A stretch of 64,000 nucleotides of DNA, from positions 6,262,001 through 6,326,000 of the forward strand of contig CAUJLY010000006.1 of assembly GCA_963281155.1 (NCBI GenBank). The letters run 5' to 3'. The notes below the pieces were generated by a model. That model was not told where the DNA came from, searched no databases, and saw only the letters and a list, made by a program, of their open reading frames with translations. Of this stretch, positions 1 to 13,481 are shown piece after piece. The DNA comes from Rhabditophanes sp. KR3021. Taxonomy: Eukaryota; Nematoda; Chromadorea; Rhabditida; Alloionematidae. The number at the start of each line of letters is the position of its first letter. Positions within the stretch are counted from its first letter, which is position 1. The position numbers were made by a program, and so were the translations under genes.

Positions 1-321
1 TCAGTTAAGGCATATTTGTTAATTTTAAACTAATTCGAATTGTCAAAGATCTTTCCATTTTAATAGTTGCCAACAGTATCAAGGAGTTAAATCTACTTTA
101 GTAAATTATAAAATAATCCAACAACATGACAAGTTTTAGTCTTTGATTAATAATTACTACAAAATATTTTAAAATTTTATATTAAAGGGCAAATTTTATC
201 CCATTATAAAGACGGTAAATTCCCATTTGCCATTGTTGCATGGAAAAGTAATTAATATTAAAGCATTATCATGGATATTTTAAAAGCAATATTAATTAAG
301 GTGTATATACAAAAAATGTGA
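1..321. other. 3' flank of the RhoGEF gene
   Basis: AT-rich sequence downstream of the RhoGEF stop codon. No open frame or RNA gene is visible. It probably contains that gene's 3' UTR, but no clear AATAAA was identified. Confidence 0.5.
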
Positions 322-3300
322 TTATTCTTCATCAGGGGGTAGTGTATTTGGAACTGCAGGAGGATTCTCATCTAATACTTCACCTTTCAAAACGAAATGT
401 CCAATTGTTGAGTTTAATTGCTTTTTAAGTTCCAAAATTTCGTGTTGTTGGTCTTGGGTTGTTTGCAATAGTGCCTTTAAGTGATTCATCAGTGGTGCTG
501 CGATGGATGTAAGTCGGTAACACGGAACTGAAGGTAAATTTTTTTCTGGATCATCTATAACAAATTGCGAATCATTGTCATTTTTTTTGACTGTCATTCC
601 CTTGTTAATAGAGTCTAATAATCTATTTCCATGGACGATTGCGGATAAAGCAAGTTCTTTGGAATCTTTTTGTTTTAATTCTCCTACTGATAGACCAGCC
701 AATTGTTCTGAAACAAACATCAATTGCTCTCTTGAAATATTATGAACAAGTGAGCATAATATTTGGTGCTTTTCAGCCAACGAAGCCATAATAATTCTAT
801 CATTTCTCTTGATTCTTTCTTCATGCGTCAAGATAGGCTCAGCATGTTCAAAAACAGTAGGTTGTTGTACTTTTATTTCATTAGCGCCAACAAGCCTAGG
901 GTGAGTTATAACATGAACCTTGTCTGAGTCTGTAGTATTTTCATCATTCTGACTTGTCAAAATGCGGCTTTTGGCATCCATGCTTAGCTCATTAAATCTA
1001 AGAGAAGGATCATGCAAGGCATCTTTTTGAATAATTTCAATTTGCTCACCCAAAAATTTAAACCATGTTTTTAGCTCAGTGACAGTCGGAGCAACAACGT
1101 CAAACATCTGCTGCGAATCATTTGTCCTGTATAAAGCAAAGAATGCTTTTTTATCACTTGCCTTTTCCCTTATCATTAATGAATTTAGATACATAATTGG
1201 AACCAATCTTACTTCTTTCGAAGGTTCATGAGATTTTAAATAAAGTTTATTCCCATCAGCACTTTTTGTTAAGCAAATAAGATATCCATGCAACAGCACA
1301 ACATGCATATCTATCAGTTTGGTTTTACTTATCTTCCACTGAAGGCTTCCATCATAAATTAGTTTATGTTTTGTAATGTCAAAATTTTTTATCATTTCAT
1401 TTGTAGACGTTTTGTAGGATGAATCTATGCGATTATTAATTTCCATCAACTTTCTTTCATTTTCTGTGGCCTCTTTAGAATTGTTGACAAAGGAAACTAT
1501 TTTTTTAGTATTGGTGATACATTTTAATAAGCCTTCGTATTCAGATGACGGGTCTTGAGTATATTTGGCAACTCCTTCCAATAACAAAGGATATTTCACT
1601 AATCTTTGCATCTCCATTGGAAGCATATCTTTTAATTGCAATTTTCTACATAACCTATTACTCTCAGCTTTAATCAAAAACTTCGCCAGTGGATCGTCTC
1701 TTCCCTTAGCTTGTTTTCTTCTTAAATAGTCAAGAGCATGCTGCTGGTTTTTACAAAATTCTGCCGCGGCCTGCTTTAGTCTTTCGCCATCAATACCGTA
1801 AAATATATCTAAAGCCAAATCGCTAATATCACCAAATAAACCATTATAGTTAGGTTGTTCTTTCCATGAATCTATTCTACTCTGAAACTTTTTAACTATT
1901 TCTTGATGAAGCTCGAGTAATTCTTCTAGATGACCAAATAAAATTTCCAACTCTACAGAAGAACACCATTTTTTCGTCATTAAAGGTTGATAAAATACTT
2001 TGTATAAAACTTTTAAGTTTCTGACATGAGTTCTTTCGGTATGAAAAAGTTCATTTAAAACTTCCTGTCTTTTTCTCTCTTTTGGTTTTAAATGGCGAAT
2101 GACTTCGGTGCTTAGTAAAGTTTCTAACAGTGGAATTTCTGTGTCGATAATAAGATCACTATCATTCTCTCCAGAATCCATTAAAATATCACCATCTTCA
2201 GCTGTTGAAGATACTGCAGCTAAAACTGGATTAACAGATGTATCATTATCTGGCGCCATCGAGTTAATGTCATGGTTGGACATTTCGTTTACTCTAGCTA
2301 AAGACTGCTGAATGTCATTTTTGCCATTATTCACCCGTGACTTTCCGTCAAATGACTATAGAATAACAAATTAGCTACATTTTATACTCATTTCAAACCT
2401 ACTTTATTATAATGTAAACTTTGCGATCTTGAGACAGATTTCTCTTTATAATCACAATTGGTCATCCAATTTGAACCTGTTGAAATTATGTCGGAATCTG
2501 AAAATGTAGATTTGTTGTAAATGAGCTCATCCGCCAGGACAGATGAAGTGGGCCCTTTGGAAATTCCCGCAGCTGTAAATGCAGCAGCCGCCTCAACATA
2601 AGCTGCCGTTCTTTCCATTGTGTTTGTTGGTGGTAATGCTCCCGCCATAAACCGCATATTACTAGGATTGTTTGATGGGGCAGAAGAAGATGTACTTATC
2701 GCCGGAAATCTTAAGCCATGGCTTGTCGTATCATTCATATTTATTGTACTTAGAGCACCACTTGATTCATTGCCAAATTGAGGATGGGTGGCGAGATCGG
2801 AGAGGTTTGATTTAGATGCCGATATTCCAGAAGATAAATTAACTTTTTTCTTTAAATTCTGAATTTTTTTCTGTTGGGAAGCAGGATAACAATGATCGGA
2901 AAGATTTGTCGAGCATGATTTGTGTATCGTTACGTCACAATCTATAAAAAATTATTAAAAAATGTAGACACAAATAAATAGATAACAATGGGAAGACACC
3001 TCTCAAAGGAATTATTATTTATGGCAAAACTAAAACATACTTTGACAAAAATATGCTTGAGCATTGACACCCCAGACAGCTTCCCGGCATTGGTAACAAT
3101 AAATGGTAGTACCGACAGACTGCAAATTAAACTGATGGCCCTTAATGTTTACACCTTTCTTTGAATTGATACCCTTCATCTTAAAGACACTACTGGTCTT
3201 GTCTTTGCTAACGAATGTAGGACACTTTTCTAACAACTTTTCATAATGACTCGAATTTGGCTTCATGCCAAAATAAATTTTGATAACTGTTGCTAAAGAA

Positions 3301-5428
3301 CAAACTATGCCAATACTTCTCGATTTTGCCTTATCAAAATCTCCATTGATAATAGTATATTGAGCATCTAGTGCTTTAAGCAACAATTGCTCAGCAATTC
3401 TATCTTCCATGCCACTCCCATTTTTTGTTAACTGCTCTAATATTTTAGGGTCAAAGAACTCCCCTAAGCCTAGTTGTTGCTTGTATCGGAAAGCAACTAA
3501 ATCTAAATTTACATGTTCAAGAGCTTTCCTTTTGCTGGGAATAAATAATCTGTGTAGCTCTTCTAAATATTCTTCGCCACAAGTTGTTGGCATGGCCAAA
3601 ATTTTGTCAATGGATTGAATTATACTTTGATCTATGTTTGGGATTAAAAGCGGGGCATTTGGAATTAAAAATGTAGAAAAAATTTCATATGCCCATTTTC
3701 GAAGTTCTTTGTATGTAACGGGAGCTGTTTGGTAAACATCAGTAATCAGGCAAAACAACTTAAATTAATTATGAGTTAAGAGATGGATGAATACATTTTG
3801 TGATTATTTTAAAATAAACTTACTAGACTGGATGGATCTGCAGCATTTAATAAATAATTTAAAAAAATAGCCAAATGTGCAGGCCTTGTCTTTAGTTCGG
3901 GTAAATTTGAAAAGGGGCCATGAGCAGAAAGATTTATGACAGAAGGTAAGACATCACTTTCGGGTTCGATTGAATTATTTGAACTATCCATATATTTTCC
4001 ATTATTCATGGTGAGCTTTGTATCATAATATGAATTGGGTTTAGAAATGTAAGAAATAGGAGTTGAATAAGTTGATGTGTCAGCTAGTGTTTCATATTCG
4101 TCAACAGTCTAAAAATGTAAAATTTAGTAAAAACATGATGGAACTGAAAATGTATCTGTGTATATAAAACTTTTGGCGGATGTATTTATGAAATGCGCAG
4201 TTACAAAATATAACTATCTCTATCACATTTTATTCTCTTGGGAGGCGCCCTATTACTAGCTCTATTGTCAGCATAGTACATATCTTTAACAAAACTTAAT
4301 CAAAATAGCACTATTGTTGTCAAATTATTTAGAAAATTACACCAAATCTTATCAATTCAATTGATGTCTGTATATAACAAATGTTTCAAATATAAATAGG
4401 CCAGTTCCTTAATACTCTTTTTATCACAACAAAACATCATCCCCAAAAAGGAATCTTTTTTACCATATTTGATTTACCTGTGAATCAAATGATTTATTTT
4501 CAAGTTTCTTAAGTTGTGTTTGAAGGACTTCAATTCTTTTAAGAGTTCTCCTTAACGGTGTCTTACTATTTGAAGAAGAGTCTTTTAGTTTCTAAAGAAG
4601 ATAATATAATATTATTTTTTTAGACACTTGCCTCAACATTAGATCTCTCAACTTGCAACATTTGATTAATTCCATTAATTTTTTCCTTTCTTCTTAATTC
4701 TATTCTATCATTCTATAAAAAATACAATGTTAAAAAAACTATAAGACATTTTTTATATATGATTTTGTCAAAATTCGATATAAGGAATTGCATTAAATTT
4801 TTTTATGTAACTTTGTTAAGTTTCACTCTTTCTTTTATGCACTATAAATTGACAACCCAATTGTTTTGAATTAAATGAAATGAAATTTGCTAAATATAAA
4901 CATCTATCAACTTACCTCTCCTTGGTTACTAGTTTCTGGAGATATGTCAATATTTTCAATTGGTTTTCCTTGCAATGTTAAAACGACATTTGTATTTCCA
5001 TAAATCATATTTAACACCTTAGAACAGTTTGAAGATGTTACAACAATTCCATTAACTTTTACAATTCGATCCTTCATTCGAACACCAGCTTTGTATGATG
5101 CACCATCAACACCTACATTTTCAACTAAGACTGGTAAAGTTCGAGAAACTGAAATGCCATAACCATTTAAATCTGCATATACAACAACACATCTTTGAAC
5201 CAAGGTTTGTCCTCCATGACAATTAACCTGATTATCAATAACGAGGGTCGTCGATCGCCCAAGTGGGCTTTCTAACGACGAATACGCCGATTCAGCCAAA
5301 GATATGTGTGTCCTATTAACTGATTTCTGATTCGAATTTATTTTTTCAATTGTATTATGTATGATGACAGGCTTCGAAGTTGAAATCGGTGGAATTATTG
5401 TCGTAATGATGATTAGTTGAGGGTTTCT
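322..5428 (-). CDS. rhgf-1: PDZ-RGS-C1-DH-PH Rho guanine nucleotide exchange factor (RHGF-1 type)
   Basis: Multi-exon gene, 5' end missing. Exons (high to low): 5428-4916, 4712-4632, 4591-4478, 4108-3824, 3758-3041, 2941-2403, 2355-322; all phases agree, giving about 1427 visible residues. Domains in order: PDZ (about 77-154, GYGI carboxylate loop), a predicted coiled coil in the two tiny exons (172-236), an RGS-like domain opening with TRPAHLAIFLNYLL (about 308-510), a complete C1 zinc finger with HX12CX2CX13CX2CX4HX2CX7C spacing (about 535-584), DH (from KERKRQEVLNEL, about 842) and PH (about 1082-1195). Family knowledge: it couples G-alpha-12/13 signalling to Rho activation at membranes, and the nematode orthologue acts at synapses. 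There is no ATG in the first visible exon, which follows a TTTAG acceptor, so the start lies further upstream. The 4592-4631 intron has a GC donor. Confidence 0.93.
4592..4631 (-). other. 40-nt GC-AG intron in the RhoGEF gene
   Basis: Read on the minus strand, the exon ends GAG and continues GCAAGT, and the intron ends TTTAG. Splicing here joins two phase-0 coiled-coil exons without a stop. No GT donor nearby gives an open frame. GC donors are a known minor class of spliceosomal introns, and the rest of this donor (AAGT) fits U1 strongly, as expected of the class. Confidence 0.8.
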
Positions 5429-7968
5429 CTAAATCAAAGAGATTCCCACTAATGGTAGATACTAAAATTATATGGTAATAAATTAATATTGCTTAACAAC
5501 CAAAGAAATTGTTAAAACAGGAAAAAGCATTCATAAGTATATTGTATGTGGTACGGTGAAGACAGATTAGGGCATTGTGTTTAAATTAGTATTAAAAAAA
5601 GTTGATAAGATAGGACAAGTTAAAGGGAATAAATAAGAATCGGAAGTCGTAAAGGGAAAAATAATATACGATTTAGAATATAAGACAATAATGACAATGA
5701 TATAAGTAACTAGTGACATTGTAAGTTTGAACTAATAAAGAAAAAGCAAAAAAGCATGTCTTGGAAGTTGACTTTAGACCATTTCCTTTAATTTATAAAA
5801 AGTTTTTCTCTTGCAGCCCAAATACAATCAAAGGCAAGGGTGGTGTCAGACCGTTTAAACATGTTTAAATAAAAGTTGAAACTAGTAGCCCAAAATATTG
5901 AAGCTTAGTTAAATTATTTAATTTATCTATAGTTGAATCGTGGCATGTGTATTCATATAATAGTCGACATCAATTTGTTCCTTATCATCAGCTTGTTTTA
6001 AACAGTTTATGGTAGTGGGATATAAAAAGGGAAGATTTGATGATATTATTAAGGGACAAGTACATATATATCATAAACAATCAGTATATAAAAAGTCTTA
6101 TCAATGGACATTGTGAATTTTAAAAGTTTTTACTTCAAATAGATAAACAATTATATACGGTCGTATGTAAAAGCAAAAGACTTATATATAACATCTATAC
6201 CATTTCGTGCATGATTTTTAAAACAACAAAAGTTGGATTTATTCGTTTTTAGTATTTATCAAAACATTCTTTAGGATCTAAAATATAAAATGAATATTTA
6301 TATGTCTATATATTCATACCATTTAAATATATACTTATATGTGTGTTTTTCATTTTTATACCATAAAAGCTTGGATAATTTTCGTTGTAAACTGTCTAAG
6401 AATGGTTATACTGAAAACTTTGAAACGAAAAGATGAATGAATATGTGGTGAAAGTATTTGAAAAGAAAAATAAATACGGGAATTTAAATTGAAACCGTAT
6501 ATCACACCCAATATATCCATAGTTTTAAATTAGCATTTGATATATGTGTGCCGATGACTCTATATTACAGGCACCAAGAATAATAGTATCCGATGGTAAA
6601 AGTTAATAGATGAAAAATGAGAAAATATTTAATTTAATGAAATTTTAATGCGTTTCCAAAAATGGAATTTTTTTAAAACATCATGTAAGTATACACTAGT
6701 CAGATTCTTTTTTGATGAGGCTGTGGGAGTATTATCGTATAGATGGCTATTACATAGTTCGTTTTAAACGTATATAAAATAATAAAATTTAAAAGTATTT
6801 TTGTTGAAATGAATGACGTAGTACATATAATTGTTAATTCTTGTGTTTTTTGAAGATGATAAAACTATAGTTATGTACTTTCTTTTGATTAACTAATAAT
6901 TGATCATTTAATATGCCAATTTGGATAGATGGGAATAATTTTATATAATAATTACCAAGCCTACATCAATGAAAACTTATATGAGTTTAATTTTGCATAT
7001 GGATCAATGACGATGAATGCTTATTAAAATAATTGTAAAATGTTAAGATAGTTGCTATTGTCGGTAACAATAAGAATAACTACGTGGTTTGCAATTAAAA
7101 TTTCAAAGAATAAGAGTTGTCATATGCCAAAGCAATTTTGGTTCATGCAATATATGATTAGGCTTGTGTGTTCTATAATGGTTCACATTAATCAAAGGTT
7201 AATACCTCCGTCATCTTTTTCTTTAACAAATTTTTTGTGGTAACACTTTGTGAAAATCGGAATTACTAACGACATCACAATTGATTCAAAAAAAGCTATT
7301 AATCTATTATATCCACATCACATATAATTAAATTTATTTTTCAAAATACATTGTCTCTTCATATAAATGTCAACTTTTGTCGAAGTATATGAAAATATTA
7401 GGTTAAAATATAAAATATTTGGTTATGCTACTACTAATGAGTGACTGAATTAGTTTTACCGAAGGATGCATCATTGTTTATAAAAAATGTACTTTTTAGT
7501 AAAAAATAGAACGCGATTACAATATGTCAATGTGTGAGTCTCCTTCAATTCAGCAATAATTTTAACTCAACCTTTCGACTAAAGCAACTGCTGATCAATT
7601 TATAAATAAAAATTTTGATTGTATGGATACAATAATAATTTGAAATGAATTGACTCAACTTTTAATGTTGATGATTATAACTAACTATTCATAACCTTTG
7701 TAATTATATATACTTAATAAAGTAAAAATTCTTGTTGAGGGAGTAATTCGAAGTGCTCTAATAAACTTTCTCCTACTACAAGTAAACATTTTTAATGATT
7801 AGTACATCCAGTGGACAATTTTTTATTGGAAGAAAATAAAATGATCTATTAATATTTGTTAATATTCGTATTATTTAGTTTTAAAAAAGAAATGAATAAT
7901 ATACTAACAAATGAGAGTACATATTTAAAATAAAAACAATTATAGTATTAATAATAATTCACTTAATT
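5429..7968. other. 2.5 kb without a recognised gene; likely holds the RhoGEF 5' end
   Basis: AT-rich DNA upstream of the first visible RhoGEF exon. The missing initiating exon or exons should lie here or further up. Short open frames such as 7052-7243 (+) show no family signal. No RNA gene or repeat was recognised. Confidence 0.5.
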
Positions 7969-9190
7969 TCAAATTACACTTAACTTTAATTTCCCAGACA
8001 AACTCATTAATTTGCTTGCATTAGTTATCTCAAAAACGAGTGATCCATTTTCAGCGACTATAAAACAATCTTCGGCCGCTAATACAGGGGTAGATAATTT
8101 TATGTCCGGATTTAACATATGTTTTTCGTCTAAAAAAAATAATGAGAATTTGTCAGGGCATCCTCTGTACTTACTTAACACTATCTTCAATGTATAGTCC
8201 CGATTGCACATAAATTCATATAATAATTTTTGATTTTGCTGGACTGTAAAAATTTTGGTGTACTTTTCTCCAGAGGATAAAGTTATAGTATCAGCTGGTG
8301 GCGGAGACGCATTTATGTTTTGCCAGATTTCACCATTTTTTTTGTATTCTTTTGATGATATAGTGCCAATTTTGTTGCAACAGTTGGATAATGTATTTGA
8401 CATCACTTTTGTGCCCCCAAAGGCGACAGGAATAGCATCCAAAGATATTAGTTCTTTAAAGTCTCCAGGAAATGAATTGGCAAAAGTAAATCGATCATGA
8501 ACATGAGAAGGCAAAAGAATTGACAGCACTTTCCATACAATTGACATCAACCGAGGCCCATTGACAATGACAACTTTTTTTAAAAGTTCACTATAATAAT
8601 TGAGCCATATATCAATTCTTGATTCGTACATTTTGTTGATTGCACTAACAGGATTGGCATAACTCATAAGGGAAAACCCAGACATATCAAAAATGCAAAT
8701 TCCATATGATTCCTTTCCTGATTTTGCTTCTTGCTTTAAGACTAAGTCTTGAAAAAATTCACAATATCCAAAAAATATGCGAGCATAATCGTTTACACGA
8801 ATAGATTTGGTGACACTACCGATGTCCTTGACCGCAGACTCGACAAATACCAAAGCATTGTCATTTGAGTTTACCCAATTAAGACTAGCTTCAGATTGAC
8901 TAAATAATTGCCTAAATTTAATAGTATCTTCTTTTTCATAAAAATTATGAAAAAAGTCAGCCTCGTCGGTGCGGTAACCTTTTCTAATTTGAAGATATTT
9001 GCGGAACTTGTCAGCTGTTTCTGCTGGTTTCTATAAAATTTCGATTAAATTTAAATTGTATTTATTTTTACATTTTTATTAGCTCTTAGCCATCGAGTCA
9101 AATGAACATCTGTGTTCATGTGAAGAGGGATTTCATCTTTTAAAATTAACCTCAACTGCTCAATTTGATCAATCATCCTTGAGATTAAAC
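7969..9190 (-). CDS. CRAL-TRIO (Sec14) and GOLD domain protein
   Basis: Two exons, 9190-9072 and 9030-7969, with a 41-nt intron; ATG at 9176-9174, giving 388 residues. The N-terminal helices include LTRWLRANKN, the CRAL-TRIO-N signature. The Sec14 lipid-binding fold follows (about 80-245) and ends with PVAFGG, matching the PxxFGG/PxEYGG signature. The C-terminal 105 residues are a beta-rich GOLD domain. Family knowledge: SEC14L-type CRAL-TRIO/GOLD proteins bind phosphoinositides or hydrophobic ligands and act in membrane trafficking and signalling; the ligand cannot be told from sequence. The ATG lies 14 nt after a TTTTAG acceptor, which could be a trans-splice site or the end of a 5' intron. 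An in-frame upstream exon (about 9241-9345) could also be spliced on, but it has no start codon. The P5B ATPase gene lies 560 bp upstream on the same strand. Confidence 0.9.
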
Positions 9191-9750
9191 CTAAAATTAG
9201 TAGTTGTTTGGAAAAAATAATATATTTTCGAATTTAAAGTTACCTAAAATGTATACATTAGTTACAATTTCAAAGAATTGAGCGTTGTGTTGTCGATCTT
9301 TTACATTTGGATAATCAAATGTGAAAGGAAAGTCTTTATATGACAAATTGTGGTTTTAGAAATATTTATATATTATTTGTGTCGGCAAAATAAACATTGA
9401 CCTAGATATTTGTGCAGACGAAAATCACCATCAAACTTTATTTGAGTATTATTTATTTAAATAATAAAGAAATGGTATATTTGGCTGTGTCAATTGTTGC
9501 AATATTATGATCATGAATTATTAAATAATAAGAATGGGTCAGAATCATGACTTCGTGTGTTCAAAATGATCGTTTTTGTCGTGAAAATAAGTAAATGAAC
9601 AATTTTATTTTCGAGATTTTTTTAAATTAAACATATTGAAAAGGATAAAAATAATTGCTGTATTATGAAGTATTTTAAGCACTCCTGGAAACATTAATAA
9701 CAACTTTATATTATACTGAATAAAAGCTCAGTCATCCTCATTTTTAGGAA

Positions 9751-12700
9751 TCAATTCCCTTTGAGAAAGTGCAGGGGAGTCTTCTTTTTCATTCCCAATG
9801 TTTCATCCTTGAGAATAAAATCGTTGTCATCGAAACCATGATTAATTCTTGTAAGCCAAGTGTGATTGTATTGAATTTGATTGAGGATATTACTATAGGA
9901 ACGATCATTTTTTTCATTTTTCATTTTTCTATCATTAAAGTATCTGAAAATTAGATTCAAATTAGGCAATGCGTCATAGATTAACTTACGTTTCTACTTT
10001 TTTGATGAGGACATGCTCAACAATAAGCATTTCGTATAAATAGAGAAGTATTCCACCAAGATGAGCGTATACAACCAATCCAATTCTGTCGGAGATGTAA
10101 GGAATCTCATCGAATTCCAAAAATGAAATAACGAATGAAATGGGAAATATAACTATGCACATAGTAGCAACATACTGAATGAGAAGACAGATACAAAGCC
10201 ATTTATTTGTCAAGATAGACTTTCTATAAGGATGTCCTTTGCTGTAAACTATGGCTAAAGCAATGTATTGGAAGCAGGAGACAAAGAAAATCGCAGTCCC
10301 TTGCATGGAGCGTTTGTCCTCAGCATCATCTGTAGGAGGTCTAGAGTATGGAACAAACCATTGTTGATATGACGTCCAAAGAAAAACGGAAACTTGTGTG
10401 GCTGATATAAGTAGAAGTAGTCCGAGAATAGATCCAACCGATCCAACAGACAACAATCTAGTTGGAGGAGGTCGTTTGGAAAGTTTGTTTGTTGCTGGAG
10501 TTGCACCAAACGTCAAAGCCATAAGAGTTATCAGAAATAAGTCAATGTAGAGAAATTGGAAATCTGTCAAATTCGTTCCTAACCAATAAAGTTGCATAAT
10601 ACTGATGAATTGTGTAAGTGAGTAAGCGGCCATATACTTGAAAACCCCAAATGAAGTAACTAAGGCAGCTCTTCCTTCCCTAATAATTTCAGGGACACAA
10701 CGAATATCAGGCGTTTTTGAAGTGAAGGGAGCAGCAATAGAAGCTTCAGCTTCAGATAAAGAAATTCCGGCGTGAGCTGCTTTAAGGGCAGCACAGTCGT
10801 TAGCTCCATCTCCACACATAGCAACTGTATATTTGACTTCTTGTAACCTATTAATAAGCAATTGCTTTTGATCTGGTGACATGCGTGCAAATACATTGCA
10901 AACGCAAATTAGTTTATCGACGTATTCTGGGTAGTCTCGACAGATAACGGCAAAAGTTGGACCAGCAATAGCAAGTTGATAGGTCGAGTCAAATTCCAAC
11001 TCCAAAACCGACTGCTCAAAGAATGTTTTAACACTAACGTTGTCGCCAATAGCTGCCGAAGCAGACTTTTTGAAAGTTATCTTGTGCCTATTTCCCGCAT
11101 CAAGTTCCCCATTATTGTCTAGTTCAACAAGGAAACATGGTGTATCCGATTGGATGATTGAACATTCCTTAGCTACACTGATTGCTGTCAGTAAATTGTC
11201 TCCAGTTACCATTATTGTTCTTATGTTCGAATCATTAAGCTCATCAATTACAATAGGTGATTGTTCTTTGATTCTATTGTCCATGCAAATTAAACCTAAC
11301 ATCGTCAAATTACATTCGATTTCTGCACGAGGAATTTTCTGAGCCTTCGTATAGGAGATGTCCAATGTCTTGTAAGCAACCGCAATCAACCTCATTCCCT
11401 TTTGAGCATATTGGTTGACAACTTCAATGTAATTTTGCGGAATAGACGAAGGATCGCAAAGACTTGCTACCATTTCAGGAGCTCCTTTAACATATAAAAC
11501 AATATCTTTTCCTTCTTCCGCTGAATCGTCATGAACTAAAACTGCCATTCTTTGAAGAGATGATGAAAATGTAAATTGTTTCATGATCCCTAATTGCAAA
11601 TTCCTGAACAAATTATTTCCAATCGGAACTTTGCCACATACTATGGTAGGTTGTAACATGTCAAACCGTTCTTCTTCTTCAATTATTTTGTCATTATATG
11701 ATTCATCAATTCCAAATTCGGTTTTTTGAAATACAATTAAGTCTAAAGGATCGCCACAAAGTTCACCATCAATTTTAGTAATCGAATGACATGTGGCAGC
11801 AGCTCTTCTTAGTTGTGAATCTTGGGGTAAATCGCAGTCAAGAAAGCTTTCTGATGTATCACCAAAGTGGGCGCTGCATTCGACACCATTGTTTGTTTGA
11901 TGGATGGCAGTAAAAGATGAAAAATCTAACCCGTCTTCAGTTAGTGTTCCAGTTTTATCAAAGCATACGACATTGATGGCTCCACATGTATTGATAGTTG
12001 ATGGAGAAATGCAGTAGATTAATTTTTTCCTCAATCTCATTTGGGCATTCAAGATTCCAATCGACATTGCAGCAGGCAGGGCAGGTGGAACAACAATGGT
12101 AATGATATCTAAGGATCTTACGATAATCTTTTTTATTGGAGAACCACGCATAGTCATGATTGTGACAGTGTAAACGAAACCACATAGAGCAATTGATAGC
12201 AAAAAAAGAACAAATTTGAACAAATCCTTGGTGAAGCTCAAGTCAACAGGTTTGGGATACATAATCGCCCTTACTAAATCACCTTTTAAAGTTGAATAAG
12301 CAGTTCTATAAACAATTGCGGTCGCCGGTTTTGCTCCAATATTACGTACTTGTAAGACATTTGTTCCACAGAATAGAATGTGCTTAGAATGTTCTTTCAA
12401 TGAAAAAGGTATTATACTTTTCTTCAGTATCAACCAAAGGAACTTTGGTAACAGGAACAGATTCCCCAGTCAGCATAGATTCATTTACAATAATATTTCC
12501 ATGCATGAGAACTGCATCACAAGGTAGAAGATTTCCATGGTTTGGGACGATAATTAAGTCTCCTGGTACAAGTTCGTCAGACGATAACTCAGTGACAACG
12601 CCATCTCTAATAGCTTTACAGTATGTGTTAGACTGCACCATCTCCTTAAGTCTTTTCTCCTGTTTCCTAATTTGATTGACATCACTAAATACTGATAGTA

Positions 12701-13481
12701 AAGACATAAATACAATAATAGTAGCGTAATATTGATAGTTGTCTGTGTACCAGATTATTACAGAAAAAATTTGGAACATATAAAAAGGTGAGATGACTTC
12801 TTTAAACAGCAAAACAAATATATTTGTCAGCTTAATGAAAATCATATTTTTTCCAAAAATTAATAACTTAGATGAAATTTCAGTCGTTGTAGATCCAGTG
12901 CCTTTAGCCATAATTTCATGAAAATATCCTTCATCAATACTGCCGAGAATATCTTGAATTGATGTAAATTCGTTGCTGATTGGATGCCAGATATAATTAA
13001 TTTTTTTGTAGGAAAACATGCGAAGAGATTCAACATTTACAATACTGTTGGTGGCGGAAGGAATAGTTAGGAGGTTACCTTCTTTGTTTGAGATATTGCG
13101 AACATTTTTAAGTGTATAGTTATTAAATGAGTCCAAAATGAGTAATTGATCAGCATTATTTAAAGAGCAAGGGGAGGATGTGAACTTGACTTTAATTTGT
13201 GGGTACCAATAGAAGACAATTTGCACAAGTCCAAGTGTTAGAATAGTTAATATCCAAGTTAGTGTGTTTTTAACAAGGTTCTTGGAATAACCAGAAACAG
13301 TGACGGTTTCATCGGCGTCAACAATTTCGCATGAAAATGGAGTTTCAGTGGGAGGAGGAGAAGTGATATCTGTAGCTTCGATTAGGTCAGTCATTTCACA
13401 GTTATATTTACGATATTTGACTGACGAAATAAGAGGAGACCTTTCGGAAGGCTTAAATTTAGACCTGTAGTAATCTAGCAT
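9751..13481 (-). CDS. P5B-type (ATP13A) cation/polyamine-transporting ATPase, frame broken once
   Basis: Exons 13481-9990 and 9943-9751, with a 46-nt intron (GTAAGT...TTTCAG); about 1227 residues once one base is discounted. Motifs: actuator TGES (about residue 337), the P5B-specific PPALP in M4 (about 464), phosphorylation loop DKTGTLTE (about 505) and hinge GDGANDCAALK. Hydrophobic segments lie in the N-terminus and in the C-terminal third. Family knowledge: ATP13A2/3 and nematode CATP-5/6/7 are endolysosomal or plasma-membrane P5B pumps, with polyamines the established substrate for several. The reading frame breaks at the A5 run 12403-12407 (T5 on the coding strand). Reading T4 restores a continuous protein through KEHSKHILFCGT, where the family is conserved. 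The last exon adds a charged C-terminal tail. The exact paralogue is undetermined. Confidence 0.93.
12403..12407 (-). other. One-base frame break in the P5B ATPase (homopolymer)
   Basis: Upstream of this run the protein reads ...TEEKYN. Downstream, the conserved KEHSKHILFCGT is in the next frame. Removing one base from the homopolymer joins the two. GT-AG pairs spanning the site (24, 35 or 52 nt) either give the wrong phase or delete conserved residues. Confidence 0.8.

Noticed and set aside
9241..9345. Extra upstream coding exon for the CRAL-TRIO/GOLD gene
   Set aside because: It splices in frame (ending VYIL) but has no ATG or clear acceptor of its own. The ATG just after the next acceptor already gives a normal family N-terminus. 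Kept as an alternative only.
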